Positions 43,456 through 51,790 of a DNA stretch of 64,000 nt are shown here, in pieces; the first letter of the stretch is position 1; each line of letters begins with the position of its first letter. Origin of the DNA: Marinibacterium sp050389775 (GTDB lineage: Bacteria; Pseudomonadota; Alphaproteobacteria; Rhodobacterales; Rhodobacteraceae); the NCBI RefSeq assembly GCF_050389775.1, contig NZ_CP177152.1, positions 1 to 64,000 on the forward strand, read 5' to 3'. The position numbers and the translations under genes are program-made. A model generated the notes under the pieces. It did not search any database. It saw only the letters and a program-made list of their open reading frames with translations, and was not told the origin of the DNA.

Positions 43456-43690
43456 GTGAAGGCTTCAAAAAATTTCAAATCCCGACGTGCAGGCGTGACA
43501 TGAAACCACAACGAACGAGACCCTCCGTACGAGATCAGACCCTCGTGTCTAAATTCATCTGGCGATGTACAGTTGGCGGCGACGTTTGAGAAGCTGCCGC
43601 GCTGTATCGTAGGCATGGAGGCGTGTTTGAGCGCACACTTTGTCAACCGAACACTGCGCGAGATGGGATTTTAGCCTCGCATCACCTCAT
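43456..43690. other. Gap upstream of the TetR gene
   Basis: No gene is supported between the TetR promoter and the right-hand repeat. Confidence 0.4.
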
Positions 43691-43840
43691 TGGGGACCCA
43701 ATGCGATCGCTTCGGCGGTAGTCTTGTGGTTGGACGATAAACGCCGTCAGTTAGATCCTTCGAAAGAGGCGGCACCAGGTTGACCGGTGCCGGCAGTTTT
43801 TCGTCCACAGGGAGGAGATAGAAGGCGAAATTGTGTTGTA
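43691..43840. repeat. Right copy of the repeat shared with 14134
   Basis: Same orientation and nearly the same sequence as 14134-14280. The stem-loop at 43768-43794 has one mismatch in its second arm. The copies lie 29.6 kb apart and bracket most of the accessory genes. Confidence 0.85.
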
Positions 43841-44052
43841 TAGCAGCAGCTTATGACAAAGCGCACAATCACGCTAATGGAGTTGCGCGGGAATGGGTAG
43901 CTCGATCCAACGTCCGACGTTCGGACTCAGCAGGTTAGACCGATCCACTTCACCCCATGTTCACCCTGCCAACAGTTCGAAAGCGCCAGGGTGCTCATTC
44001 TTACATCGCCAACGTTGCTACGCGTTCTCCGAAGCGACCCGGAAAACCAATT
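43841..44052. other. Gap next to the right repeat
   Basis: About 210 bases without a supported gene. Open frames on the plus strand here continue antisense into the SDR gene. Confidence 0.4.
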
Positions 44053-44820
44053 CTACGCTTCCACACTCATCCCAATTGCGGCGCGACCCTCTTCTGTTTT
44101 GAGGGAGAAGTCGGTTCCGAGCCATTGGTCGGCGTCCGGTGTCGTGAGGTATTCGATGGCTTTGGCGACCCAGTCGGCCGAGATGTGTCGCTTCCATGGG
44201 ATCTGGCTTACCGGGTTGATGCCAGATGCCGCGATCTCACGCTGTATTTGGGTGGCGACGGTGCCGGGGGAGAGGCCGACGACACGCACGCCTTGCGCGC
44301 CATATTCTTTATGCGCGACGCCGGTCAAGCCGAGGACGCCGGCCTTGGTGGCGCAGTAATGCGACCAGCCTTCGAGGAACGAGTTCGCAGCCCCCGAGCT
44401 GATGTTTACAATCGTTCCGCCGCCTGTGTTGATCATGGCGGGAATGGCATAGCGTAGCCCGTGGTAGACGCCTTTGAGGTTTGTATCGACCATGCCGCCC
44501 CAGGCTTCGGGGTCGCTGTCAGCGATGCGGGCGATAGGGTCCATTTGGCCTGCATTGTTCACGTAGAGATCGAGCCCGCCGCAGTCGGCAACGGTCGCTT
44601 CGATGGTGGCGGCGACGGCTTTGTGGTCGGCCACATCCAGCGTGCGGGCGACGGCTTTTCCACCGCCCGCAACGATCTCGCCCGCGATGCGGTCGATATG
44701 GGATGTGCTGCGCGCGGTCAGAACAACAGTCCATCTCGCGGCGGCGAGGTGGCGCGCGGCGGCCTCGCCGATGCCGCGGCTCGCGCCGGTGATGATGGCG
44801 GTTTTGGGAAGAGCATTCAT
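44053..44820 (-). CDS. SDR-family oxidoreductase
   Basis: A 255-residue classical SDR with TGASRGIGEAAARHL, NNAGQM, the Ser in NISSGAA and YxxxK in YCATKAGVLG. It is the probable relative of the SDR fragment at 1-83 (same C-terminus) and stands alone on the minus strand before the YceI remnant. Confidence 0.93.
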   Translation of the reverse strand: MNALPKTAIITGASRGIGEAAARHLAAARWTVVLTARSTSHIDRIAGEIVAGGGKAVARTLDVADHKAVAATIEATVADCGGLDLYVNNAGQMDPIARIADSDPEAWGGMVDTNLKGVYHGLRYAIPAMINTGGGTIVNISSGAANSFLEGWSHYCATKAGVLGLTGVAHKEYGAQGVRVVGLSPGTVATQIQREIAASGINPVSQIPWKRHISADWVAKAIEYLTTPDADQWLGTDFSLKTEEGRAAIGMSVEA

Positions 44821-44849
44821 GATCTTATCCTTTCTTTGAACAGGTTGGG

Positions 44850-45035
44850 TCAGTTGGTCCGCGTGGCGACAAGATCGACACGGACGCGCACTTCTTGCGC
44901 GACGGCGTCCTGTCCATCACCGATCTGGAAGAGGGCGCGGTCAAAGGCCGTGGTGGCCGCGACGGTGGCGGTGTCGTCTTCGATGAGGATCGTGCCGGAC
45001 AAGGCGACCGGGTGCGTCACGCCGCGCAAGATCGC
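44850..45035 (-). pseudogene. YceI-family protein, C-terminal remnant
   Basis: The frame ending in TGA at 44850-44852 encodes about 60 residues (LRGVTHPVALSG, then TTAFDRALFQIGDGQ, then VRVRVDLVATRTN), the C-terminus of a YceI lipid-binding protein. Everything upstream is missing: at about 45035 it runs directly into the strawberry-notch remnant on the other strand, a clear junction. Confidence 0.72.
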
Positions 45036-45575
45036 GGCCTGCTCCTACGCCGGGTTCCAGGAGATGACTGGTCTGACCCTCGATGAGGCAAATGGCACGA
45101 TGAAAGGAAACTCGCCGCTGATCCAATAGTTCCTGAACCGCTGTCTGGCACTCCGGATCGACATGCAGGACGCAATTCTTGATGCCTTCGGCGGGTTTCT
45201 TTCCGCCATCATCGAGGATGCGCGCCAGGCGGGCACGCTCGATGTCGGCCTCGAGATCCTGCGGGCCGAGAAGTTCGAGATCATCGACCGCAAGGTCATT
45301 CTTCGAGCATGAGGCGACGGGGGGCGGCAGCCACCGCTCCGACTGCTGAGCGCACCGACCGCAACGATCCTCTGACCACCGAGATCCTCGCGCTTTCCGA
45401 ATTCCCGAATTCGCACTGGGAAGAAGTCGAAGACAGGATGAAGGCGATGGGCTGTTTTACGGAGGTGATCCAGTGGAAGACACGGGTGTTCATCCCAGTG
45501 GATGGCATCGACGTTCTTTCGCGGGTTCTCGCCGAGCATCCGGTTGGCGCCAGCGCCGCGGATGCCGCCGCATGA
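45036..45575 (+). pseudogene. Strawberry-notch-like helicase, C-terminal remnant
   Basis: KIAACSYAGFQEMTGLTLDE starts at the junction. It runs to an in-frame TAG at 45127-45129, then continues in the same frame with FLNRCLALRIDMQDAILDAF and GLEILRAEKFEIIDRKVIL. A one-base shift at about 45308 moves to the frame ERTDRNDPLTTEILALSEFP. Such text is the C-terminal part of the strawberry-notch NTP-hydrolase proteins on alphaproteobacterial plasmids. The 5' 90% of the gene is absent. Probably truncated when the accessory island was inserted or deleted. Confidence 0.75.
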
Positions 45576-46618
45576 ACGCGCGGCGCAGCATCGTAAACCT
45601 CTCGGCCGATCTCGCAGACCGGGTCGAGAGTTTCTGCTGCCAGTATTTCCCCGAGGGGCGCAAGCAGGGCAACTATTGGCAGGTTGGTGATACGTCCGGT
45701 GCAAGAGGCCGGAGCCTCGCCGTCCGGCTCCAAGCGCAGGGTGGGCGCAAAGCCAGATCCTGGGCCGACTATTCGACGGGGCAATATGGCGATCTGATCG
45801 ACCTGCTGCATGAACGGCTCGGATCGGTCACACTCAAAGAGACGCTGAGGGAGACCCAGTCTTTCCTCGACGAGGCCCCCTGCCCTACCGTACCTCGTGA
45901 CACCCGAAAGGATGAGCGCCCGGATGCAGCCTCCAGCAACCGCATCGCGCGGGCGCGGGAACTATTCGCGGCAGGCAAACCGGTGCTTGGCACATTGGCC
46001 GCCACCTATCTTCGGGTGCGCGGGATCACACGGCTTGGACCTGCCCTCCGTTATCACCCGCATGTTTTCCTGCGGCGGGGCGAGGACGACGCCGATCCGC
46101 CGCAAAGGACCCCTGCCCTGCTGGCAAAGATCACCGGCAATCGGGGCCAGATCACCGGCTGCGCGCGCACCTATCTTGACCCGTCCACGGGCGGCTTGGC
46201 CGCGACCGAGAGCCCGAAAAGGATCCTTGGGCAGCTGCACGGCCATGCCATCCGCTTCTGGTCCGGCACTTCTCGCGTTGATCTCATCGTCGGCGAAGGT
46301 CTCGAGAACACCCTCTCGGTCGGCACAGCTCTCCCCGAGTTCGACCTCGCCTCCTGTCTCACCGCCACCCATCTGGGCCTCTTCAACCCGCCGCCGGAGA
46401 TCAAGCGCATCTGGATCGCCAGGGACAACGACGAGGCTGGACGTAATGCATCAAAGAGATTGCGTAACCAACTGGAATCGCTTGGAATTACCTGCGGTGG
46501 CCTTGTGCCGCAGTTGGGCGATTTCAACGACGATTTGCGGGCATTTGGCAGAGATGCGCTACGCCGGTCCCTGCTCAATGCCATGAAAGCGCAAGGTCTG
46601 GAGATCCAGGACGGGTGA
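45572..46618 (+). CDS. Toprim-domain (DUF7146-type) primase-like protein
   Basis: The 348-residue protein has an N-terminal zinc-free start (NLSADLADRVESFCCQYFPEG), a helical linker and a Toprim fold: EGLENTLS motif (VGEGLENTLSVGTAL) and the DxD motif IARDNDEAGRNA. Plasmid-borne proteins of this type sit between strawberry-notch and DUF2493 genes and probably help DNA replication in the recipient. Its ATG overlaps the stop of the remnant (ATGA). Confidence 0.88.
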   Translation: MNARRSIVNLSADLADRVESFCCQYFPEGRKQGNYWQVGDTSGARGRSLAVRLQAQGGRKARSWADYSTGQYGDLIDLLHERLGSVTLKETLRETQSFLDEAPCPTVPRDTRKDERPDAASSNRIARARELFAAGKPVLGTLAATYLRVRGITRLGPALRYHPHVFLRRGEDDADPPQRTPALLAKITGNRGQITGCARTYLDPSTGGLAATESPKRILGQLHGHAIRFWSGTSRVDLIVGEGLENTLSVGTALPEFDLASCLTATHLGLFNPPPEIKRIWIARDNDEAGRNASKRLRNQLESLGITCGGLVPQLGDFNDDLRAFGRDALRRSLLNAMKAQGLEIQDG

Positions 46619-46912
46619 GCGCCAGTCTCCCCGGTGATGCCGGACAGGGCAAAGGTTCCGCAGGTTCGATCTGATCCCGTTTGGATAAGGGGAGCGATGA
46701 ACCGGCGGGTCGGGGCAGAGTGCCCCTCGCCCGGGCAGCAATGCGCCCCGAACCAGAAAATTCCCCTGCCCCTTCAGGCCATTCCTCGCGGGACCAATTT
46801 TCCGGCCCGGGTCACATTCTCCGCTTCGCTCCGATCCTGACGGATGCGGACCGGTCGCCGCCGGTCCTGGTATCGCCCCATCCAAATCGGATCAGATCAA
46901 AGGAACCAGACA
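46619..46912. other. Leader region of the DUF2493 gene
   Basis: It contains a segment (46761-46791, CCCCTGCCCCTTCAGGCCAT then TCCTCGCGG) repeated at 48732-48766 before the DUF736 gene, each 110-122 bases before the start codon. Further CTCCGCT-CGCT motifs follow. Likely a shared regulatory leader. Confidence 0.5.
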
Positions 46913-47824
46913 ATGCCCCATCAGACAGACATCCCCGAGGAAACCGGCGTAACCTCCGCCATCCTCGACCATCTCGCACTTCACGGCGTAACGCCCGGGG
47001 CCGGCGAGACCGATCATCGCTCCCTGCCCCAGCCTGACGAGGTCGAGCTCGCCATGGCGACACTCTTTGACACCACCATCGGCCTCCTCACGGGCAGCCA
47101 GTTGGAGGACAATCTCGAAGAGATGCTCTGGTCCCTCACCTCGATCTTCCATCGCAGGCTGACCCATATCCAGAAGCTTCTCGACGACAACGAATTCGAG
47201 GTCCGGGAAAGCCTGGCCATCCAGGACGGCTCCGAGGTCGCCTCGGTCGAACTCGAACGCCTCCAGATGATCGGGCTGAAGCTCTGGGACCATCGCGACG
47301 CTTTCGAGCAGATGCGCGATCTGGCCGTAGACCACTTCTCGGCCGCCACCGGTTCACCCTGGCTGCCCCGCACCGGATCCAAGGTCTCGCATCGCGGCCT
47401 CACCTCCGCCGTGGTGGACAGCCGGGCCTATCTCTCGGCCAAGCGCCGCAAAGAGACCGAGGTGCACTGCCCCGAAGGCACACGGATCGCGTTTTCGGGC
47501 GGGGACTATCAGGCCTACGATCTGATCTGGTCCGTCCTCGATGCCACCCGCGCCAAATACCCCGACATGGTGCTCTTGCATGGCGGCACGCCCAAGGGTG
47601 CCGAGATGATCGCGGCCCGTTGGGCAGATACGCGCGGTGTCACCCAGGTGGTGTTCAAGCCCGACTGGAAGAGCCACGGCAATGCGGCCTCCTTCAAACG
47701 CAACGACAAGATGCTCGAGACGATGCCGCAGGGTCTGATCGCCACGCCAGGTTCGGGCATCACCGAGAACATCATCGACAAGGCCCGCAAGCTCGGGATC
47801 CGCATCAAGAGGATCGGGGCTTAG
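46913..47824 (+). CDS. DUF2493-domain protein
   Basis: The 303-residue protein has an N-terminal helical region and a C-terminal DUF2493 Rossmann-like (SLOG-like) domain: RIAFSGGDYQAYDLIWSVLD, VLLHGGTPKGAEMIAARWA, TPGSGITENIIDKARKLG. Such proteins bind nucleotides and occur on plasmids beside the Toprim gene. The ATG at 46913 was chosen because the upstream frame is antisense-like. Role unknown. Confidence 0.9.
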   Translation: MPHQTDIPEETGVTSAILDHLALHGVTPGAGETDHRSLPQPDEVELAMATLFDTTIGLLTGSQLEDNLEEMLWSLTSIFHRRLTHIQKLLDDNEFEVRESLAIQDGSEVASVELERLQMIGLKLWDHRDAFEQMRDLAVDHFSAATGSPWLPRTGSKVSHRGLTSAVVDSRAYLSAKRRKETEVHCPEGTRIAFSGGDYQAYDLIWSVLDATRAKYPDMVLLHGGTPKGAEMIAARWADTRGVTQVVFKPDWKSHGNAASFKRNDKMLETMPQGLIATPGSGITENIIDKARKLGIRIKRIGA

Positions 47825-47945
47825 GCCCCGGTTCTACCATGACATCAGTCAGAGCGCACTGTACGGTTCGCTCTATGAGTTCGCAGAGGTGCGCAGTTCT
47901 GCGTGATTTGGTCGGTCAGACTGCTGAGTGTGTGGATGAGTATTT

Positions 47946-48281
47946 CTAGCTGGTCGCTGTCGCGGGCCTTCCTGAAGCCGCGTGACGCTCTCGTCGTCCC
48001 GCGATCAGCGGGATGTTTGCCGAAAGGCACCCCATGTCGGCCAGGAAACTGACGAGTGCGACGATCGTCTTGAACTCGCGCAATTTGAAGACGCTACGGC
48101 TCGTGACAAGCAACTTCGCGTCTTGGCCATCCTCCGCCACCGCGTGCACGGCCCAGGAGCCATACCAACTATTATGGCGTTTCTCGGCAGTCTGGTTGCA
48201 GATTACCTCGATGAGGTAGCCATCTGAGAGCAGATCGCGCAGGCCATCCTCGGTGACCACATTCGGTGTTGCGCCGTCCAA
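47946..48281 (-). CDS. Conserved small plasmid protein, paralogue of 11528-11896
   Basis: The 111-residue protein (TPNVVTEDGLRDLLSDGYLI, NSWYGSWAVHAVAEDGQDAK, then LLVTSRSVFKLREFKTIVAL) is homologous to the first gene of the T4SS operon. It lies alone between DUF2493 and DUF736 on the opposite strand. Function unknown. Confidence 0.72.
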   Translation of the reverse strand: MDGATPNVVTEDGLRDLLSDGYLIEVICNQTAEKRHNSWYGSWAVHAVAEDGQDAKLLVTSRSVFKLREFKTIVALVSFLADMGCLSANIPLIAGRRERHAASGRPATATS

Positions 48282-48876
48282 CAGCTTATCCTCTTCACTT
48301 ATGCCGGCACGTATCGGGATTGGAGCGGGCCCAAGCTTCTACCTGATCTTCCGAGTCGCATGCGTCGTTGCTCAGTTTAGCAATGCCATACGGGACATCC
48401 TCGAAGTCCGCAACGCCACGGGGATTGAGACCGTCGGGGACAGATGCGCGTGTCCTCGCCCTAGCATTTCATCTTCTTCAGCCTGTCAGATCACTTTCTG
48501 CTTGAGGCCCTGGCAACTCCATCGAGGATCGGAACACTGGCCGGTGTTGCGTTGCGACGGGTCGTGGTGTGTATCGAAAGATCAGGCGTGACTGTGCAAG
48601 GGAAGCTTCGGCGTTCTTGGCTTTCGGCTGTTCACCCAGTTTCCTTCGTGGCCACCGCTCTTCTCCTTTTGTCTGAGTTGCATGACATGCTGGTCGCAGC
48701 TGTCGTCCCGTCCACAAAGGTTGTCGACGATCTTTTTCCCCTGACCCTGCGGGCCATTCCTCGCGGAGCAAAAAGACCGGCGCCTGCCCCTCTCCGCTAC
48801 GCTTCGCCTTCGGTGTGGCCGAGCCTTGGCCAGCTGCAAGGTGACCATCATTGCAACGCAAAAAAGGAGAAGAGCA
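48282..48876. other. Long leader or intergenic region before DUF736
   Basis: No reading frame here resembles a protein I know. It contains the second copy of the leader motif (48732-48766). The rest may hold promoter elements or decayed sequence. Confidence 0.4.
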
Positions 48877-49215
48877 ATGACCACGAACTGCATCAAATTC
48901 ACCAGCACCGACATCGAAACCGCCAAGGGCGTCGGTTCCATTTCGACCCTGACCTTCGACCTCGACATCACGGTCGAACCCGTCGCAAGCTCGAACCCGA
49001 TGGCTCCCACGCACCGCGTCCTCGGCCGCTCCCCGCGCGGCAAACTGGTCGAGTGCGGCGGCATCTGGAAGAAGCAGAACAAGGAGACCGGCGCCGACTA
49101 CTACACGCTGACCATCCGCGACCACGGCATCAACGCCAACCTCGGCAAGGCCGCGAACCAGGACGATCTGTCCCTGCAGGCGGTTATTCCCTGGGGGCCG
49201 AAAGACGCCGCCTAA
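48877..49215 (+). CDS. DUF736-family protein
   Basis: The 112-residue protein (HRVLGRSPRGKLVECGGIWK, then ADYYTLTIRDHGINANLGKA) matches the small DUF736 family of alphaproteobacterial plasmids, which is found near conjugation and replication genes and has an OB-like beta fold. The ATG at 48877 has a good Shine-Dalgarno (AAGGAGAA). Confidence 0.92.
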   Translation: MTTNCIKFTSTDIETAKGVGSISTLTFDLDITVEPVASSNPMAPTHRVLGRSPRGKLVECGGIWKKQNKETGADYYTLTIRDHGINANLGKAANQDDLSLQAVIPWGPKDAA

Positions 49216-49250
49216 GCGAAGGGTTGGTGGGGGTTCGCCTCTGCCAACCC

Positions 49251-49266
49251 GTTTACAACTGTAAAC
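49251..49266. promoter_or_regulatory. parS-type palindrome 1
   Basis: GTTTACA-AC-TGTAAAC with perfect 7-base arms. It fits the repABC parS consensus GTTNNCNNNNGNNAAC. It lies 149 bases upstream of repA. Confidence 0.85.
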
Positions 49267-49414
49267 TCCAGAGTAAGCCCGGTCCGTGTATGTAGTCTCT
49301 TCATGCTTCACTAGACACTATATAGAGGAAAAATCTTGACTTAGCGCCGTGAATCACGGCTTTTATCCCCAAGTGGCGTGAAAAAGGCCATATTTTAGAT
49401 TTTGGGGCAACTAG

Positions 49415-50599
49415 ATGATTCCTGTGACACCACTGGCCAACGAGAAGCCTTCAGCGCTCGCGACAGATATTTCCGAGCGGTTGAATGCTGCCATCCGGGA
49501 GCACCTTCTTTCAGCTTTTGCCCCAGATAGCGCCAAAACGCTACGGTCTTTTTCGGCACCTGAGGCGGCAGAACTTCTTGGGGTCTCCGGTCAGTTCATG
49601 CGAAAGGTGCACTCAGAGGGAACGATCCCAGAGCCGGAGGATGTTCGTGGAGGGCGGCGCTATTACACGGCGCAAGAGATATGGGATGCACGCGAGATCC
49701 TAGAGAAGTCATCACGAAAGAAAGGACGCTATCTGCCGCGTCGGTTTGGTGATGAGAAACTGCAAATATGGCAGTTGATGAACTTCAAGGGCGGATCAAG
49801 CAAGAGCACCACGAGTATCCATCTTGCGCATTATTTCGCGCTACGCGGCTATCGAGTGTTGGTCGTTGACCTTGATCCTCAGGGATCACTCACGTCCATG
49901 TGCGGTATCAGCCCGGAAATCGAGTTTGATGGGCTGACTGTCTATGACGCGATCCGCTATGACGATCCGGTCAGCATGGCCGATGTCGTTGTTCCCACTT
50001 ACTTCCCGGGGCTTTCGATTGCGCCGTCGCGCCTCATGCTATCTGAGTTCGAGACTGAATCTGCAGTCCATTCGAACCCCGACCAGCCGTTCTTTACGCG
50101 GATCCGCAATGCATTGTCCCAAGTTGAGGATGATTTCGACCTTGTCTTGATGGACAGTCCGCCCCAGTTGGGCTTCTTGACCATCGCTGGAATGGCCGCA
50201 GCGAGTTCTCTGATTGTACCTCTAACGCCCTCGATGTTGGACGTTTCGTCGACCGCTCAGTTCCTCGAACTCGCCGGGGCCTACATGGGGGTGATCGAGG
50301 ATGCTGGCGCGACGCTGCAGTATGATCACTTCAAGTTCCTGATCACTCGGGATGAGCCGACGGATGTTCCCTCACAGCAGCTGACCTCGTTTATGCGTGC
50401 GCTATTCCAAGACCGCGTCATGTCTGCGACCGCTCTCAAGAGCACTGCAATCAGTGACGCGACCATGCTCAAGCAGTCCATCTATGAGGTTGTACGCTCG
50501 GAAATGACCCGCGCGACCTACGATCGCGCGAAAGGTTCGATGGATGCTGTAGGACAGGAAGTGGAAGTCATGATCCACCAATCATGGGGGCGTAAATAA
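49415..50599 (+). CDS. repA: Plasmid partition ATPase RepA
   Basis: The 394-residue protein has an N-terminal winged-HTH (SAPEAAELLGVSGQFMRKVHSEG) that binds the operon's promoter and a ParA-type Walker domain (deviant Walker A KGGSSKSTTS, Walker A' LVVDLDPQGS, Walker B VLMDSPPQLG). RepA moves plasmid copies apart and represses repABC. It ends one base before repB. Confidence 0.97.
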   Translation: MIPVTPLANEKPSALATDISERLNAAIREHLLSAFAPDSAKTLRSFSAPEAAELLGVSGQFMRKVHSEGTIPEPEDVRGGRRYYTAQEIWDAREILEKSSRKKGRYLPRRFGDEKLQIWQLMNFKGGSSKSTTSIHLAHYFALRGYRVLVVDLDPQGSLTSMCGISPEIEFDGLTVYDAIRYDDPVSMADVVVPTYFPGLSIAPSRLMLSEFETESAVHSNPDQPFFTRIRNALSQVEDDFDLVLMDSPPQLGFLTIAGMAAASSLIVPLTPSMLDVSSTAQFLELAGAYMGVIEDAGATLQYDHFKFLITRDEPTDVPSQQLTSFMRALFQDRVMSATALKSTAISDATMLKQSIYEVVRSEMTRATYDRAKGSMDAVGQEVEVMIHQSWGRK

Positions 50600-51570
50600 T
50601 GGCTAGGAAATCCCTTCGAGATATGTCGGGTATCGCGAACACCATCGCGCGTTCCAGCAGCACTGCGACTGAGAGGCCCCCCAAGACAAGCGCACCTGCG
50701 CTAGGAGCTCTTCAGGGGTCACTTGCGTCTATCCGCGAGATCGATCCTGGTCTGATCGACGATTGGGGACCCAAGGATCGACTGGATGAGTTTACAACTG
50801 TAAACGCCGAAGATGACGGTGAGGGTTTTGAGGCGCTCAAGAACAGCATCCGCGAAGGCGGTCAACAAGTGCCAATCCTCGTTCGGCGCTCCAAGGCTGC
50901 CGAGGGGCGCTTCGAAGCGATCTATGGTCGCCGCAGATTGAAAGCTTGCCGGGAGCTCGGCATTAAGGTCCGTGCCAACGTTCAGGATGTCGATGACACC
51001 ACGGCCTTGTTGGCCAAAGGGCTGGAAAATGCAGCACGTCGCAACCTCTCGTTCTATGAAAAGGCGCGCTTTGCGGAAGCCATCCAAGCCGCGGGTCACG
51101 AAAACGCGACGGTGCGCCAGGTTTTGAATCTTACAGCATCAGGGCATTCGCACCTGACGAAGGTGACGCAGAATGTCCCGTCCAGAGTCGGCGACCTGAT
51201 AGGCGCTGCGCCCAAATCAGGCCGGCCGAGGTGGACGGACCTGGCCGAACTGTTCCTCGAACGGAAGCTTACCGAGAAAGTCGCGCTCGATCTGCTGACT
51301 AAGATCAGCGCTTCGTTAACGTCTGATGAGCGGTTGGAAGCGCTGATCAAGGAAGCAAGCAAGCGCGGAACGAAAGTGTCCAGCGGTCCTCGTGAGATTA
51401 CGCCGATGGACGGCGTTGTCATCAAAGCAGGCCGAGGGAGCGTGTCTCTTTCGGTGAAGAAGTCCGGCACAAGTGCCGAATTCGCAAGCTGGCTTGAGAG
51501 CAATCTCGAGGAAATCATCAAGAGATCCTATACCGAATTTACAGATGTAAATTCGGAGGGTGACAAGTGA
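50599..51570 (+). CDS. repB: Plasmid partition protein RepB (ParB family)
   Basis: The 323-residue ParB-type centromere-binding protein has LRDMSGIANTIA at the N-terminus, the CTPase/ParB motif GRRRLKACRELG, and a helix-turn-helix with TVRQVLNLTASGHSHLTK. It binds parS sites, three of which lie in and around its gene. A palindrome sits inside its own coding sequence (50790). Confidence 0.96.
   Translation: MARKSLRDMSGIANTIARSSSTATERPPKTSAPALGALQGSLASIREIDPGLIDDWGPKDRLDEFTTVNAEDDGEGFEALKNSIREGGQQVPILVRRSKAAEGRFEAIYGRRRLKACRELGIKVRANVQDVDDTTALLAKGLENAARRNLSFYEKARFAEAIQAAGHENATVRQVLNLTASGHSHLTKVTQNVPSRVGDLIGAAPKSGRPRWTDLAELFLERKLTEKVALDLLTKISASLTSDERLEALIKEASKRGTKVSSGPREITPMDGVVIKAGRGSVSLSVKKSGTSAEFASWLESNLEEIIKRSYTEFTDVNSEGDK
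50790..50805. promoter_or_regulatory. parS-type palindrome 2, inside repB
   Basis: The identical GTTTACAACTGTAAAC, within the coding sequence of repB. Confidence 0.8.
51536..51553. promoter_or_regulatory. parS-type palindrome 3, at the end of repB
   Basis: AATTTACA-GA-TGTAAATT with perfect 8-base arms. It matches the consensus core TTTACANNTGTAAA but has A instead of G at the outermost consensus position. Confidence 0.65.
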
Positions 51571-51602
51571 GGAAGAGCAGAAAGGAGGAAAGGTAAACAA
51601 AG

Positions 51603-51630
51603 AAAACCCCCGAAACCGAAGCTTCGAGGG
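51603..51630 (-). terminator. Rho-independent terminator of the antisense ctRNA
   Basis: On the minus strand CCCTCGAA-(loop GCTTCGG)-TTTCGGGGG is followed by TTTTC. This is the usual GC-stem and T-run that ends the small antisense RNA between repB and repC. Confidence 0.7.
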
Positions 51631-51730
51631 CTGCTGCGCAGAACGCAATTCTTAGATTAGACACCTAGAATCTAGCAGCCAGCGAATCGCCATACAAGAG
51701 AAAACGCTTCTGAGCGAACGGGATTTCTTT
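51603..51730 (-). ncRNA. Candidate antisense ctRNA (RepE / incompatibility RNA) between repB and repC
   Basis: repABC plasmids encode a short antisense RNA in the repB-repC gap that controls repC. Here the gap (51571-51790) has a good minus-strand terminator and inverted repeats (CTTAGATTAGACACCTAGAAT). The 5' end is not fixed and is placed by analogy with the family. Confidence 0.6.
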
Positions 51731-51790
51731 GTCTGCTGACAAAGTATGGAAAAATTCAGTAGTGCTCCGTCTGGAGCGACTGAGGCAGAC

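Noticed and set aside
43893..44457. Plus-strand frames between the right repeat and the SDR
   Set aside because: They run antisense through the SDR gene and have no homology that I recognise.
45309..45575. Independent 88-codon gene
   Set aside because: It matches the continuation of the strawberry-notch C-terminus after a frameshift, so it was merged into that remnant.
51746..51790. Longer N-terminus of RepC from the ATG at 51746
   Set aside because: The additional residues reach toward the ctRNA region and lack the basic character expected of the RepC start; the ATG at 51791 is preferred, although not proven.
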